From the NCBI RefSeq assembly GCF_014196425.1, contig NZ_JACIDR010000005.1, forward strand, positions 1 to 64,000: DNA of 64,000 nucleotides, in the 5' to 3' direction. Positions 17,108 to 25,783 of the stretch are shown here, one piece after another. Source of the DNA: Hansschlegelia beijingensis (GTDB taxonomy: Bacteria > Pseudomonadota > Alphaproteobacteria > Rhizobiales > Methylopilaceae). A program made the translations under genes and the position numbers. A model generated the notes under the pieces. That model saw only the letters and a list, made by a program, of their open reading frames with translations, did not search any database and was not told the origin of the DNA. Every line of letters starts with the position of its first letter. Positions within the stretch are counted from its first letter, which is position 1.

Positions 17108-18043
17108 AGTCCTTTTTCGTCTGCGAGGCTTTCCGCCCTTCTCTGAGCTTGGGCAGCATCTGCTTCCAGCAAATCCGCTTTGCCGCTCGCGGCCGACCCG
17201 CAGCGATCCCGATCGGTCAGGACCAACTCGCATTCCACATGTGCGAAGAGGCGAACTAAAGGTGCATGCTCCTCCGTCGACATCAGCGAAGGGTCAGCAG
17301 CACTCGAGGCCAAGGCCACTGCTGAGAGATGCCGCCACAGCGCGCCAACGCGATGGAACCCGACCTGGCAAGCGGATCCTCCCGCGCGGGGAGCAGATCC
17401 GGACCGCGGAACGGATTCAACACCGGGTCACTCGGATCCCGCTTCGCGCTTGGCCACCAACCCGTGATCCGAATCTGCCCGGCCTGAAGCCCTGCGCGCT
17501 CACGACGATTTCAAGCACTTCTACTGGACGGCGAGAACCGGAGCGCGCCGGGATCTTCCCAACTTTGGGTCCGGTTCTCAGGCGGCTCCAAAATGCCAGA
17601 ACCCTTCTCGGCGCTCGGGCATCTCTCGAGCGCTGGGAGGCTGAACGTTCCGGGCGGCCTTGTGGCTGCCCGGAATAGCCTTGAGCACGTCGCCAGCGTG
17701 CAACGGCTTGAACGATCGACGCCGCATCGGTGGCGGTCATCGCTGTTTGCTTTTCTGGCAGACCATCAGACGGATCGCCCCCTCGCGCGATCCCAGCGCC
17801 GGGCCGCAGGCGCCAGGCAGAAGCGGAACATCCAGAACCCGGCAGTGTTCTCCCTCCCATCAAGGGAGACGAGATGGATCGCATCTTTCAGCGACCATGG
17901 TCATCACCGCGCCCGGGCGCACGGCGATGAGCGTTGCGTCCGCGCGCCAAAACGGGCGGCGTCTCCAAAGGACCGTAAAGCTGCGCCCCTCGGCCGGCCC
18001 AAGGCGGCGAGGCGCCAACCTCGCAGAACGCAGGAGACGTCAT
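17108..18043. other. 936-bp region without a supported gene
   Basis: Frames here overlap, lack ribosome sites and show no family resemblance. It contains repeat copy B (17705-17891) and what looks like decayed coding sequence on the minus strand starting MTATDAASIVQA at 17740. Confidence 0.5.
17705..17891 (-). repeat. Diverged inverted repeat, copy B (right of haem operon)
   Basis: Reverse complement carries the blocks of copy A at 10671-10877 in the same order, including GAGAACACTGCCGG, GATGTTCCGCTTCTGC and GCGGCGTCGATCGTTCAAGC. Spacing between blocks is similar but the intervening bases differ. The small gene that follows in copy A is not intact here. Confidence 0.75.
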
Positions 18044-18307
18044 ATGACCACCACCTCCAGGATCGGGCTCGCCGCCCTGCTCTCGCTCGTCCTCGCTTCT
18101 CCGGCGCTGGCCGACCGCGCCGGCCCCGACTGGATCAGCGCCGAGCAGGCGACCCAGAAGGCCAAGGCCGCGGGTTACTCCTCCGTCACGAAGATCGAGG
18201 CCGATGACGGCCACTGGGAGGCCAAGGGCGTCAAGAACGGCCGCGTCTACGAGTTTCACATCGACCCGAAGACCGGCGCGATCTCGAACGAGCATCTCGA
18301 CGACTAG
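18044..18307 (+). CDS. PepSY-domain periplasmic protein, paralogue 1
   Basis: 87 residues with a signal peptide (ALLSLVLASPALA) and a single PepSY domain: ISAEQATQKAKAAGYSSVTK, DDGHWEAKGV and YEFHIDPKTGAISNEHLDD. Ribosome site CAGGAG. It is 75/87 identical to the protein at 50884-51147, and both share the same leader bases (GAACGCAGGAGAC) and a similar downstream hairpin. Small PepSY proteins often modulate two-component or metal systems in the envelope; a specific role is unknown. Confidence 0.85.
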   Translation: MTTTSRIGLAALLSLVLASPALADRAGPDWISAEQATQKAKAAGYSSVTKIEADDGHWEAKGVKNGRVYEFHIDPKTGAISNEHLDD

Positions 18308-18320
18308 GCACGTCTCTAAG

Positions 18321-18344
18321 GTCCCGGCTCATCGGAGCCGGGAC
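18321..18344 (+). terminator. Perfect 10-bp hairpin after PepSY gene
   Basis: GTCCCGGCTC-ATCG-GAGCCGGGAC, starting 14 bp after the PepSY stop. No T-run follows, so it may be a weak terminator or an RNA-stabilising 3' hairpin. A close copy follows the paralogue at 50846-50872. Confidence 0.55.
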
Positions 18345-18442
18345 GGAGCGCATCCAAAAGCCATCGCGGCGCTTGCGCAGCGGGCCGCGGACTGCCCATC
18401 AGAGCCGGAGACGCGGCGGCGAAGCCGCGGAGGCCTGTCGCG

Positions 18443-18862
18443 TCACTTGACGATCATCACCACGACGCCGCGCCCTGCCTTGGAGTCGAGTTCGGCCGCA
18501 GTCAGCTTCCCGTCCTTGTTCGCGTCGGCTTGCGCAAAGCGCGCCCGGGCGATGGTGAGCCACTCATCCATCTCGAGCGTCTCGTCGCCATCCTTGTTGA
18601 CGCTCTTCCACTCCTCCTCGGTGACCCGGCCCTTGACCTCGTCCGGCTCGAGCGTGGAATCGCCGTCCGGATTGATCGCCCCGAAAGTCTTCTGCGCGAG
18701 CGCAATGACTTCCGTCATCTCCAGCGTATCGTCGCCATCCGTATTGAGCTTCTTGAGGATGTCGGCGCCACTCGCCTTGGTCATCGTCTCTGCCGCGAGC
18801 GCAGGCGTGAGCGCGAGTAAAGCAGAAGCTACAAGGGCGGCGGCGACTTTTCCGGTCTGCAT
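18443..18862 (-). CDS. Secreted EF-hand calcium-binding protein
   Basis: 139 residues: signal peptide (to about LTPALAAE), then four EF-hand loops NTDGDDTLEMTE, NPDGDSTLEPDE, NKDGDETLEMDE and NKDGKLTAAE, with Asp/Asn at loop positions 1, 3 and 5 and Glu at 12 in the first three. It should bind Ca2+ in the periplasm. The C-terminus RGVVVMIVK is hydrophobic. It stands alone, convergent with the PepSY gene. Similar calmodulin-like proteins are common in Hyphomicrobiales; partner unknown. Confidence 0.85.
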   Translation of the reverse strand: MQTGKVAAALVASALLALTPALAAETMTKASGADILKKLNTDGDDTLEMTEVIALAQKTFGAINPDGDSTLEPDEVKGRVTEEEWKSVNKDGDETLEMDEWLTIARARFAQADANKDGKLTAAELDSKAGRGVVVMIVK

Positions 18863-19088
18863 GTTACCTCTCCCGATATAAGAGCTTCATGGCCGTTTAT
18901 TATGTCGCGGTGGGCCGCCTCGCCACCGCCAGCAAAAGCGCCTGCTGAACAAGAAAGCGCGAGCGCGCCGGCTGGCCAAACGACCACCGGAACAGGCTTC
19001 AGGAAGGCGCCCGTCCCAGAGGGCGCCAGGCGCCTCCCGGTCGTCGCCCGCGCCGGTCCTGGCGGGAAGCCGCGCACGCCGGCTTCCT

Positions 19089-19997
19089 TCAAGGCGCCGT
19101 GGGGAGCCCGCGCTGCAGCGCTCCGACGCGCGCCGCCATCCTTTCAGGCCGGGTCAGCGGCTTGAGATCGTCGCCGTGGATCTCGTAGGCTGCGGCGCGT
19201 TTCACCGCCACGAGACGCTGGTCGCCGAACCGGTCGAGCAGCGACTGGAAGGATGCGTGGCGTTCCGGATCGAACGGCGCCGGAAGGCCGCGCGCGTCGC
19301 GATACGGGTGGGGTGGCGCAAAGCCGCCGCAAGGCGCGAGATGTTCCGGGATCGGAGCGTTGGCGGCGTGGGTGCGGCCGGTGCGCATCAGCTTCGGCAA
19401 CACGTGGGTGTGCGGGCCAGGCGGTGTGGTCGCGCCTTCCGCAGGGATCGGCTGAAAAACCTCCGCCCTGCCGATCCGGGTCATGAACACCCGGTGTGGG
19501 CTGGCCTTCAGCACCGCCGTGAGCGCACCGTGCGAGGCGTCGAAGAAGGACCGGCCTTCGGCCCGCCTCAGGATATCGATCAGCCTGAGGTCGCTCGTCC
19601 GGACGCAGGCGTCGACCTGAGGCCTGTCGAGCCCGAGATCGAACAGAAGACACCGACGGTCGTCCGCCCGCACTGCCTGGTGGTCACGCCCAAGCTCTGT
19701 GATGACCTTCCGCCGGTTCATGGCGCAGGCGTCCCTCGGCAGGCAGAGCGCGACATGATGGCCCCACGACTTCGCCCGGCTCGCCGCGGTCTCGTAGGCG
19801 AAGAGCGCGAGATCCGCCGTCGCCTCGAGGCGAATGGCGCCGCGGGCGGTGAACGCTGCGAGGCCGCCATCGTCGGGAAACGCGACCGGCTCGTCGGCGT
19901 CGCGCATGAACTCGGCGACGACGCCGAAGGTCCCGATGTGCCAGTGGGTTTCGGGCGAGCGGAGATGGCGCTCGAGCAGCGCCTGCACTTCGGTCAT
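19089..19997 (-). CDS. Conserved protein of unknown function, last gene of B12 operon
   Basis: 302 residues, no signal peptide or membrane helix. Begins MTEVQALLERHLRSPETHWH with a following IGTFGVVAEF. It contains several His/Cys-rich turns (ALCLPRDACAMNRRK, PGPHTHVLPKL, HLAPCGGFAPPHPY). ATG overlaps the stop of btuD (ATGA), so it belongs to the operon. I do not recognise a domain with confidence. A stretch HTHVLPKLM followed by a proline-rich tail recalls proteins found beside alphaproteobacterial cobalamin transporters. A role in cobalamin binding or remodelling is possible but not shown. Confidence 0.65.
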   Translation of the reverse strand: MTEVQALLERHLRSPETHWHIGTFGVVAEFMRDADEPVAFPDDGGLAAFTARGAIRLEATADLALFAYETAASRAKSWGHHVALCLPRDACAMNRRKVITELGRDHQAVRADDRRCLLFDLGLDRPQVDACVRTSDLRLIDILRRAEGRSFFDASHGALTAVLKASPHRVFMTRIGRAEVFQPIPAEGATTPPGPHTHVLPKLMRTGRTHAANAPIPEHLAPCGGFAPPHPYRDARGLPAPFDPERHASFQSLLDRFGDQRLVAVKRAAAYEIHGDDLKPLTRPERMAARVGALQRGLPTAP

Positions 19998-20788
19998 CGG
20001 TTTCTCTCCAAATGCGGATCGATCCGCCGCCAGGGGGCGACCAGCGGCTCGCCATGGGCGACGGCGCGCGCCAGCGTGACCCCGTAGGCGGCGGCCGCGG
20101 CGCTGTCGGTGAGCACCGCGGCCGGCGCGCCGTCGCCGATCACGCGGCCGCCCGCCATCAGCACGAGGCGGTCGCAGAAGCGGCTCGCGAGCGTGAGATC
20201 GTGGAGCACCACGACGACGCCTATGCCGCGCCGCGCCGCTTCGTGAAGCCGCTCCATCACGCCGAGCTGATGAGCGGGGTCCAGCGCCGCGACCGGCTCA
20301 TCGGCCAGCAGCCATTCGCTCTCCACCGCGAGGGCCCGCGCGAGGAGAACGCGAGCGCGCTCGCCGCCTGAAAGCGCGCTCATAGGGCGTTCGCGGAAAG
20401 CGCAGGCGTCAGCCGCCCGGAGCGCGCGGTCCACGGCGGCGGCGTCGCCGGCCGCCGCGGCGCGGCCGAAGCGGCGATGCGGGAGGCGCCCGAGCCCAAC
20501 CACGTGGTCAGCGCGCAGCGGCCAGTGCGCCTCCGAGGTCTGCTCCAGGTAGGCAAGGCGCCTCGCCATCGTCCGGCGGCCGATGTCCGCGAGCGTTCGG
20601 CCGCCGTAGCGCACGGCCCCCTCGTCGGGCTCGCGCAGCCCGGCGAGCGCGCGGAACAGCGTGGTCTTGCCGGCGCCGTTCGGCCCGATCAGCCCGACAA
20701 GCTCACCCGGCCGCAGGATCAGCGAGACGCGATCGACACGCGCGACGCCGCCAAGCCGGACAGTGAGGTTTTCAGCAGCGATCTCCAT
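19994..20788 (-). CDS. btuD: Cobalamin ABC transporter, ATP-binding subunit
   Basis: 264 residues from the ATG that shares its A with the TGA of the permease. Walker A GLIGPNGAGKTTLF, Q-loop AYLEQTSEAHW, signature LSGGERARVLLARAL, Walker B WLLADEPVAALD and H-loop VVLHDLTLA are all intact. FecE/BtuD/HmuV type. Couples ATP hydrolysis to B12 import with the adjacent permease. Assigned to cobalamin rather than haem or siderophore because the operon is headed by a B12 riboswitch. Confidence 0.88.
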   Translation of the reverse strand: MEIAAENLTVRLGGVARVDRVSLILRPGELVGLIGPNGAGKTTLFRALAGLREPDEGAVRYGGRTLADIGRRTMARRLAYLEQTSEAHWPLRADHVVGLGRLPHRRFGRAAAAGDAAAVDRALRAADACAFRERPMSALSGGERARVLLARALAVESEWLLADEPVAALDPAHQLGVMERLHEAARRGIGVVVVLHDLTLASRFCDRLVLMAGGRVIGDGAPAAVLTDSAAAAAYGVTLARAVAHGEPLVAPWRRIDPHLERNR

Positions 20789-21786
20789 CACGCCTCCCGC
20801 CTCAGCCGCCACAGCAGCAAGAGGAAGAAGGGCGCGCCGATCAGCGCCGTGACGACGCCGAGCTTCAGCTCCGGCCGCACCCCGACCACCCGGACCGCGA
20901 TGTCGGCGGCGAGCACGAGGGCCGCGCCGCCGAGGCCGGAGACGAGCAGCAGCCGTCCCGGCCTGCCGCCGACGAGGGGGCGCAGGAGGTGCGGGACGAC
21001 GAGACCGACGAAGCCGATCGCGCCCGTCACCGCGACCGCCGGACCAACGGCGAGCGCGGTCCCGACAATGAGCAGCAGCCTCACCCGGGCCATGTGGAAG
21101 CCGAGGCTGGTCGCCGTGTCCTCGCCGAGCGACAGCGCGTCAAGCGCGGGGCCGCACACAAGGATCATGAGCCAGCCGGCGATAAGCAACGGCGCGGCGA
21201 ACTGAACGTGCGTCATGCTTCGGTCGGCCAGCGACCCCATCAGCCAGAACATCACCTCGGTCGCCGCGTAGGGGTTCGGCGAGAGGTTGAGCGCGAGCGC
21301 CGTCAGCGCGCCCGCAAGGCTGCTGATGGCGACGCCCGCGAGGATCAGCGTCATGGTCGCCGAACCGCGGCCCGCAAGCGCATAGAGCAGCGCCACCGCG
21401 ACGCCGGCTCCCAGAATGCCGCCGGTGGGCAGCGCCAGGCCGAAGCTCGCCGAGAGGCCGGAGTAGAACGCCATCACCGCGCCGAAAGCGGCCGCGCCCG
21501 AGACGCCGATCACGCCGGCGTCCGCCAGAGGATTGCGGAGCAGACCCTGCATCGCGGCGCCCGCGAGCCCAAGGCTGAAGCCGACCAGGGCGCCGATGAT
21601 CGCGCGCGGCAGGCGCAACTCCATCAGCACGAGCGCGCCGAGCGAGGTTCTGCCTGCGAGAAGATCGGCCAGCGCGCCGCCGACGTCGATCGTCGCGTAG
21701 CCGATCCTTACGGACGCGACGAAGGCCACGAGCACGAGCGCCGCGAGCGCGCCCGCCAGCGGGGCGTAAGGCGGGGACGGGCTCAC
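20788..21786 (-). CDS. btuC: Cobalamin ABC transporter, permease subunit
   Basis: 332 residues from a GTG overlapping the stop of btuF (GTGA). FecCD/BtuC family with about ten helices: MELRLPRAIIGALVGFSLGL, AGAAMQGLLRNPLADAGVIG, LSLGEDTATSLGF and GAIGFVGLVVPHLLRPLVG (coupling region). Forms the inner-membrane channel for the substrate delivered by BtuF. Length and motif order are normal. Confidence 0.88.
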   Translation of the reverse strand: MSPSPPYAPLAGALAALVLVAFVASVRIGYATIDVGGALADLLAGRTSLGALVLMELRLPRAIIGALVGFSLGLAGAAMQGLLRNPLADAGVIGVSGAAAFGAVMAFYSGLSASFGLALPTGGILGAGVAVALLYALAGRGSATMTLILAGVAISSLAGALTALALNLSPNPYAATEVMFWLMGSLADRSMTHVQFAAPLLIAGWLMILVCGPALDALSLGEDTATSLGFHMARVRLLLIVGTALAVGPAVAVTGAIGFVGLVVPHLLRPLVGGRPGRLLLVSGLGGAALVLAADIAVRVVGVRPELKLGVVTALIGAPFFLLLLWRLRREA

Positions 21787-22619
21787 GGCGCGCTCCCCGC
21801 CGCGTCGACGAGGATGTCGTAGGCGTCGGCGATGCTCGGCCCGTAGCAGGTCCAGAGTCTTGGCGGGATCTTCACGACGCGGACCCGGTCGCCGAGCTTC
21901 GCGAGGATCGGGTGGCTCAGAACTTCGGTGGCAATCGCCGGCGGGCCGGCCCGGTCCCCGTCGACGATCAGCAGGTCGACGCCGGCCAGTATGATCGTCT
22001 CGAGCGGCAGCTGGCCGTAGGTGTCGAGCTTCAGCTCCGCCGCGACGTTCACGAGCCCGGCGCGCCGCATCAGCTCGTCGCTGAGCGAGCCAGGGCCGGC
22101 CGTAAAGCCGTTGGGGCGGAGAACCGCAGCCCGCAGCTTCGGCGTGCGGACAGGAGTGGGGCGCGACATCCGACGCTCGAGTTCGGCGATCATCGCATCG
22201 CCGCGGTCGCCATGACCGATCGCGTCGGCGACCCGGCGGATCTCGGCCTTCACCTGATCGAGCGTGCCGGGCGCGTCGGCGTCCACTACGGGCACGCCGA
22301 TGCGCCTGAGCACCGAAACGGCGGCTCGGGCGGTGTAGCGGCCGGCGAGCACAAGATCGGGCCTCGCGGCGACGACCTCCTCGGCGAAGCCGTGGTTCTG
22401 CGGCACGTCCATGACGCGGTCCGCCACGTTCGATCCGGCCGACGCCGCCGACAGCCAGCTCACCGATGCGACCTGCGCAGGATCGGCCAGCTGGACCAGC
22501 AGTTCGTCGGTGCAGAGGTTGATCGAGACGACCCGGGCGGGCGCGGCGGCCGCGGCCGATCCACACCAGAGGCCAAGGCACGCCGCCGCCAGGACGAACG
22601 CGAGAAAGCGCTCAGCCAT
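21783..22619 (-). CDS. btuF: Cobalamin ABC transporter, periplasmic binding protein
   Basis: 278 residues with signal peptide (AACLGLWCGSAAAAAPA). Two-lobe class III binding protein: ARVVSINLCTDELLVQLA, VPQNHGFAEEVVAARPDLVL and LRPNGFTAGPGSLSDELMRR. Overlaps the unknown gene upstream by 8 bases. The riboswitch-controlled context identifies it as BtuF-like; by sequence alone it could equally be a haem or siderophore binder. Confidence 0.82.
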   Translation of the reverse strand: MAERFLAFVLAAACLGLWCGSAAAAAPARVVSINLCTDELLVQLADPAQVASVSWLSAASAGSNVADRVMDVPQNHGFAEEVVAARPDLVLAGRYTARAAVSVLRRIGVPVVDADAPGTLDQVKAEIRRVADAIGHGDRGDAMIAELERRMSRPTPVRTPKLRAAVLRPNGFTAGPGSLSDELMRRAGLVNVAAELKLDTYGQLPLETIILAGVDLLIVDGDRAGPPAIATEVLSHPILAKLGDRVRVVKIPPRLWTCYGPSIADAYDILVDAAGSAP

Positions 22620-23208
22620 GGGCGAAGCCGCGCCCCTCTTCGTCGAGCGCCTCCGGGTCGCGGCCGAGCCAGCGCTTCGAGACCGCCCGCCACGTCGCCA
22701 GTCGCGAAAAGTCCGGCGTCGCTGAGAGGCTGTCGTCGTCCTCGATGAAGGGGTTGGCGAAGAAGATCGAGATCATGGGCTCGCCGGCCCCGTTCCACAT
22801 CTCGAAGCCCCACGTCGCCGGCTTGCCGTCGCGGCCATATCCGCGAAACAGCTGCGCCTTCGAGGGCTTCCGTCGCAGCGTCAGTTCTGGCGCGACCGGA
22901 AAGCGCTCCGAGCCACGGTTCTCGCCTATGCACAGATGGAAGTGGCCGCCATGGCCGAACATGACGGTGAGGTAGCCGTCCGTCAGGCCGATCTTTTGCG
23001 GAGCGCCGGGGCATCGCCACTCATAGGCCGCGCCCTCGATCAGCGGGCCGAACCGTATGCCCGCCCAGTGGTTCTCGAACACGTCGCGCAGGAACGCTTC
23101 GAGCGTGGCCTCATCGGCGCCGAGCGCCCAGATCTCACGCCTCACGGCGCCCTGGTCGTCGCGGATGATCTCGGTCGGCTCGCGCCGCGAAAAACTCTCT
23201 TCAGGCAT
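22612..23208 (-). CDS. Conserved protein of unknown function in B12 operon
   Basis: 198 residues, no leader or membrane segment. Begins MPEESFSRREPTEIIRDDQG. Notable are GHGGHFHLCIGENRG and WRCPGAPQKIGLTDGYLTVM, which could supply His/Cys ligands, and FRGYGRDGKPATWGFEMWNG. Located between btuB (with an intrinsic terminator in between) and btuF, with an 8-base overlap to btuF. A part in handling cobalamin or a cobalt corrinoid is inferred only from position. Confidence 0.65.
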   Translation of the reverse strand: MPEESFSRREPTEIIRDDQGAVRREIWALGADEATLEAFLRDVFENHWAGIRFGPLIEGAAYEWRCPGAPQKIGLTDGYLTVMFGHGGHFHLCIGENRGSERFPVAPELTLRRKPSKAQLFRGYGRDGKPATWGFEMWNGAGEPMISIFFANPFIEDDDSLSATPDFSRLATWRAVSKRWLGRDPEALDEEGRGFAHG

Positions 23209-23225
23209 TGCGCCACCCGGGTCTT

Positions 23226-23261
23226 GAAAAAGGGCGGCCGCCGGGGACGAGCCGGCGGCCG
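23226..23261 (-). terminator. Intrinsic terminator after btuB
   Basis: 10-bp G+C stem CGGCCGCCGG / CCGGCGGCCG with a 7-base loop (23235-23261). On the minus strand it is followed by CCCTTTTTC. Begins 7 bp after the btuB stop and precedes the rest of the operon, so it should reduce read-through into the ABC transporter genes. Confidence 0.75.
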
Positions 23262-23267
23262 GCGTCG

Positions 23268-25298
23268 TCAGAACGAGAGCTTGAGGCCGCCATAGGCGCC
23301 GCGCCCGGGCGCGTCGTAGGTGAGGACCTCCTCGTATTTCCTGTCGAAGAGGTTCTCGACCCGCCCGTAGACCTCGGCGTTCTCGGTCACCTTGTAGGAC
23401 GCCGCGACATTGACGAGCGTGTAGGCCTTCAGCGGCACGCTGGTGCGCGCGTATGTCGTCGCGTCGTAGGCGAAGTCACGCTGGCGGCCGTTGTGGACGA
23501 CCCCGAGATTGACGTTCGCGCGGCCCTCGAAGAACGCGTAGTTGGCGTTGAAGCTCGCGACATGCCGTGGCCGCCGCACGAGCGTCGCGCCCGTCGCGTC
23601 CTCACCGTCGGTGAAGGTGTAGGCGGCGCGCAGCGTCAGCCCGTCGATTGGCCTGACGGTCAAGCCGAGCTCGACGCCGTCGATCTTTGACGTGCCCGGA
23701 ACGTTGATCGGCCGGTTGACGAAGCCTGTCGGATCGCCTGGGTCGGCGACGGTCTCGCTCGAGATCAGGTCGCGGACGCGCTGCTGGAAATAGGTCGCGT
23801 CGACGACAATCCGGTCGCTCCACAGCGGCTGGTCGAAGCCGACATCCCAGCCTTCGCCGCGCTCGGGCTTGAGATCGCCGTTCGGGACGAAGTTCCCGGA
23901 GAAGCCGAACAGCTCGAACGTCGTCGGGTTCTTGACGCCCGTGCCCCACGAGGCGCGCAGCTTCGTCTTGGTGTGATCGAAGGTGTAGGCGCTCGCGACC
24001 CGGTAGGTGGTCGCCTCGTCGAACCGGTCGTTGAAGTCCTGACGGATGCTGCCGGTGACGAACAGCTTCTCGAAGAAGCCGATCTGGTATTGGCCGACGA
24101 GGCCGGCGTTATCGATGTGCTTGCGCAGCGGGTTCGGCGCGTCGGCCGGGAACGGGAAGGCCGTGAAGCTCTTCACCGCGTCGCGCGTGTGGTCGGCGCC
24201 GAAGGTCAGGACGTGGCTCGCGGGCAACGCGCCGCCGGTCTGGAAGCGGATGTTCGTCTGGTAGTCGAACCGCGTCATCTCGCCGAGCGAGGCGTAGGTC
24301 TTGAGGTCCGTGCCGTCGAAGCTGCGCCGGTCCTGCCGCGTGTAGGACATGCCGAGCACATGGTCCCAGGCGCCGTCGAGCAGCGTCGCCCTGGCCTGCG
24401 CGCGGCCGAAGAACTGCTTGCCCTTCTCGGTGTCCCGATTGTCGACCGCGGCCGCGAACGGGTAGCCGTCCGACGCCGCGCCGAAGCCGTCGCGGTCGGC
24501 GTCGAACTCCGTGTAACGAGCGACGCCCGTGAACTCGACGTTCTCGGTCGGCCTGACCGAGACCTTGGCGAGACCGGTCCCGCTCCTGTAGCCGTCGCGG
24601 TCGAGCGAGCCGGGCGGCGCGTACGCGTCGAACCGCTTGGCCGTCGAGACGCCGCGGGTGCTGAACCCCTGGCCGGCGATCAGGTAGTCGTAGGCCTCCG
24701 TCCCGCCAGAAACCGAGGCCGTTCCCGTCACCGTGTTGAACGACCCACCTTCGATGGAGGCTCGGAAGCGGGTCGGGCCCGGCTCGCCCTTGCGCGTCAC
24801 GATGCTTATCACGCCGCCGATCGCGTCAGAGCCGTAGAGCGCGCTCTGCGGCCCGCGCAGCACGTCCACGCGCTCGACCTCGAGGTTGAGCAGGTTGGCG
24901 AAATCGAACTCGGCGCTCGTGCCGGGATCGTTCATCCGGATCCCGTCGATGATCACCAGCGTCTGGTTGCCCTCCGATCCGCGAATGCGGATCTGGGTCA
25001 GGGCGCCGACCGGTCCCGTGCGGTTCACCGCGACGCCCGGGAGTTCCCGCAGGACGTCGGAGACGACGCGGATCTGGCGCTGCTCCAGCTCCTTTCCGGA
25101 GATCGACGAGACCGCGCTGCCGATCGCGGCCTGCGGGCCTGCGATCCGGTTGGCGGTGACGGAGATCTCCTCGAGCTCGGCTGCGTCGTCCAATGGGGAC
25201 GCGTGGGCCGCAACGACGGAGGTGAGGCTGAGAAAGATGGCCGCGGACACCGCCGGGCGCGCGCACGCGCCCTGTGAAAAGCAAGAAAGGCTGGACAT
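23268..25298 (-). CDS. btuB: TonB-dependent cobalamin receptor BtuB
   Basis: 676 residues. Signal peptide from MSSLSCFSQGACARPAVSAA, cut near VVAAHASP. TonB box LEEISVTANRI, plug with LRELPGVAVNRTG, IRIRGSEGNQTLVIIDGIRM and GPQSALYGSDAIGGVISIVT, then a barrel ending in GRGAYGGLKLSF with terminal Phe. Transports corrinoids through the outer membrane. A cobalamin riboswitch precedes it. The start at 25298 was preferred to an ATG 27 bp upstream because it gives a standard leader. Confidence 0.93.
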   Translation of the reverse strand: MSSLSCFSQGACARPAVSAAIFLSLTSVVAAHASPLDDAAELEEISVTANRIAGPQAAIGSAVSSISGKELEQRQIRVVSDVLRELPGVAVNRTGPVGALTQIRIRGSEGNQTLVIIDGIRMNDPGTSAEFDFANLLNLEVERVDVLRGPQSALYGSDAIGGVISIVTRKGEPGPTRFRASIEGGSFNTVTGTASVSGGTEAYDYLIAGQGFSTRGVSTAKRFDAYAPPGSLDRDGYRSGTGLAKVSVRPTENVEFTGVARYTEFDADRDGFGAASDGYPFAAAVDNRDTEKGKQFFGRAQARATLLDGAWDHVLGMSYTRQDRRSFDGTDLKTYASLGEMTRFDYQTNIRFQTGGALPASHVLTFGADHTRDAVKSFTAFPFPADAPNPLRKHIDNAGLVGQYQIGFFEKLFVTGSIRQDFNDRFDEATTYRVASAYTFDHTKTKLRASWGTGVKNPTTFELFGFSGNFVPNGDLKPERGEGWDVGFDQPLWSDRIVVDATYFQQRVRDLISSETVADPGDPTGFVNRPINVPGTSKIDGVELGLTVRPIDGLTLRAAYTFTDGEDATGATLVRRPRHVASFNANYAFFEGRANVNLGVVHNGRQRDFAYDATTYARTSVPLKAYTLVNVAASYKVTENAEVYGRVENLFDRKYEEVLTYDAPGRGAYGGLKLSF

Positions 25299-25429
25299 CG
25301 AGACCCCGAGCGGGACGAGTGGCACGTCACCGCGAACTCGAGGTCTTGCCGCAGACGCACGTCATGCGCCCGCGGTTCGCCCACCATCGGTGCACCCCGC
25401 CCGACGCGTTCGCGTGTGACCACACGACT

Positions 25430-25605
25430 GACGGCAGGTCTCCTGGCTCGCGGGTCGTAGCGCCCTCCGTCGCCTTCCCAGACCGCGTGGGTCCAGTGGC
25501 CGATGACGAAGTCGCTCGCCGCTCACAGTAGCGGGGGCTGCCGCGGCATGAGGTCCGAAAACCCGCACCGCGTTCCCTTTTGATCCCCGAGGGGAACCGT
25601 CGCGG
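25430..25605 (-). ncRNA. Cobalamin riboswitch (B12 element)
   Basis: Read on the minus strand the conserved blocks occur in order: AAAAGGGAACGCGGTGCGG, GCAGCCCCCGCTACTGT, GCCACTGG, CTGGGAAGGCGACGG and the B12 box GAGCCAGGAGACCTGCC. A CGTGTG-AC-CACACG hairpin (25413-25426) follows and may be part of the expression platform. About 130 nt separate it from the btuB start. Adenosylcobalamin binding should lower expression of btuB and the downstream genes. Confidence 0.95.
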
Positions 25606-25783
25606 CGGAAGCTATGGCGAGACTGTGAACGGTGTCAACGCGTCAAAGGGAGACCGTCCCCAGGCGGCTGCTGGGACCACTGCTCGTGTCAGCGCCGGCG
25701 GTGGGCGGCTGGTCTCACACATGATTGATGCTCGGTACGGCGCTGATCGGAGCAAATCACTCTGCGATCTCTATGTTGCGCCC

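Noticed and set aside
17417-17884. 155-codon minus-strand frame through repeat copy B
   Set aside because: Only the first dozen residues match the small gene of copy A; the rest is Arg/Ser-rich and shows no family resemblance.
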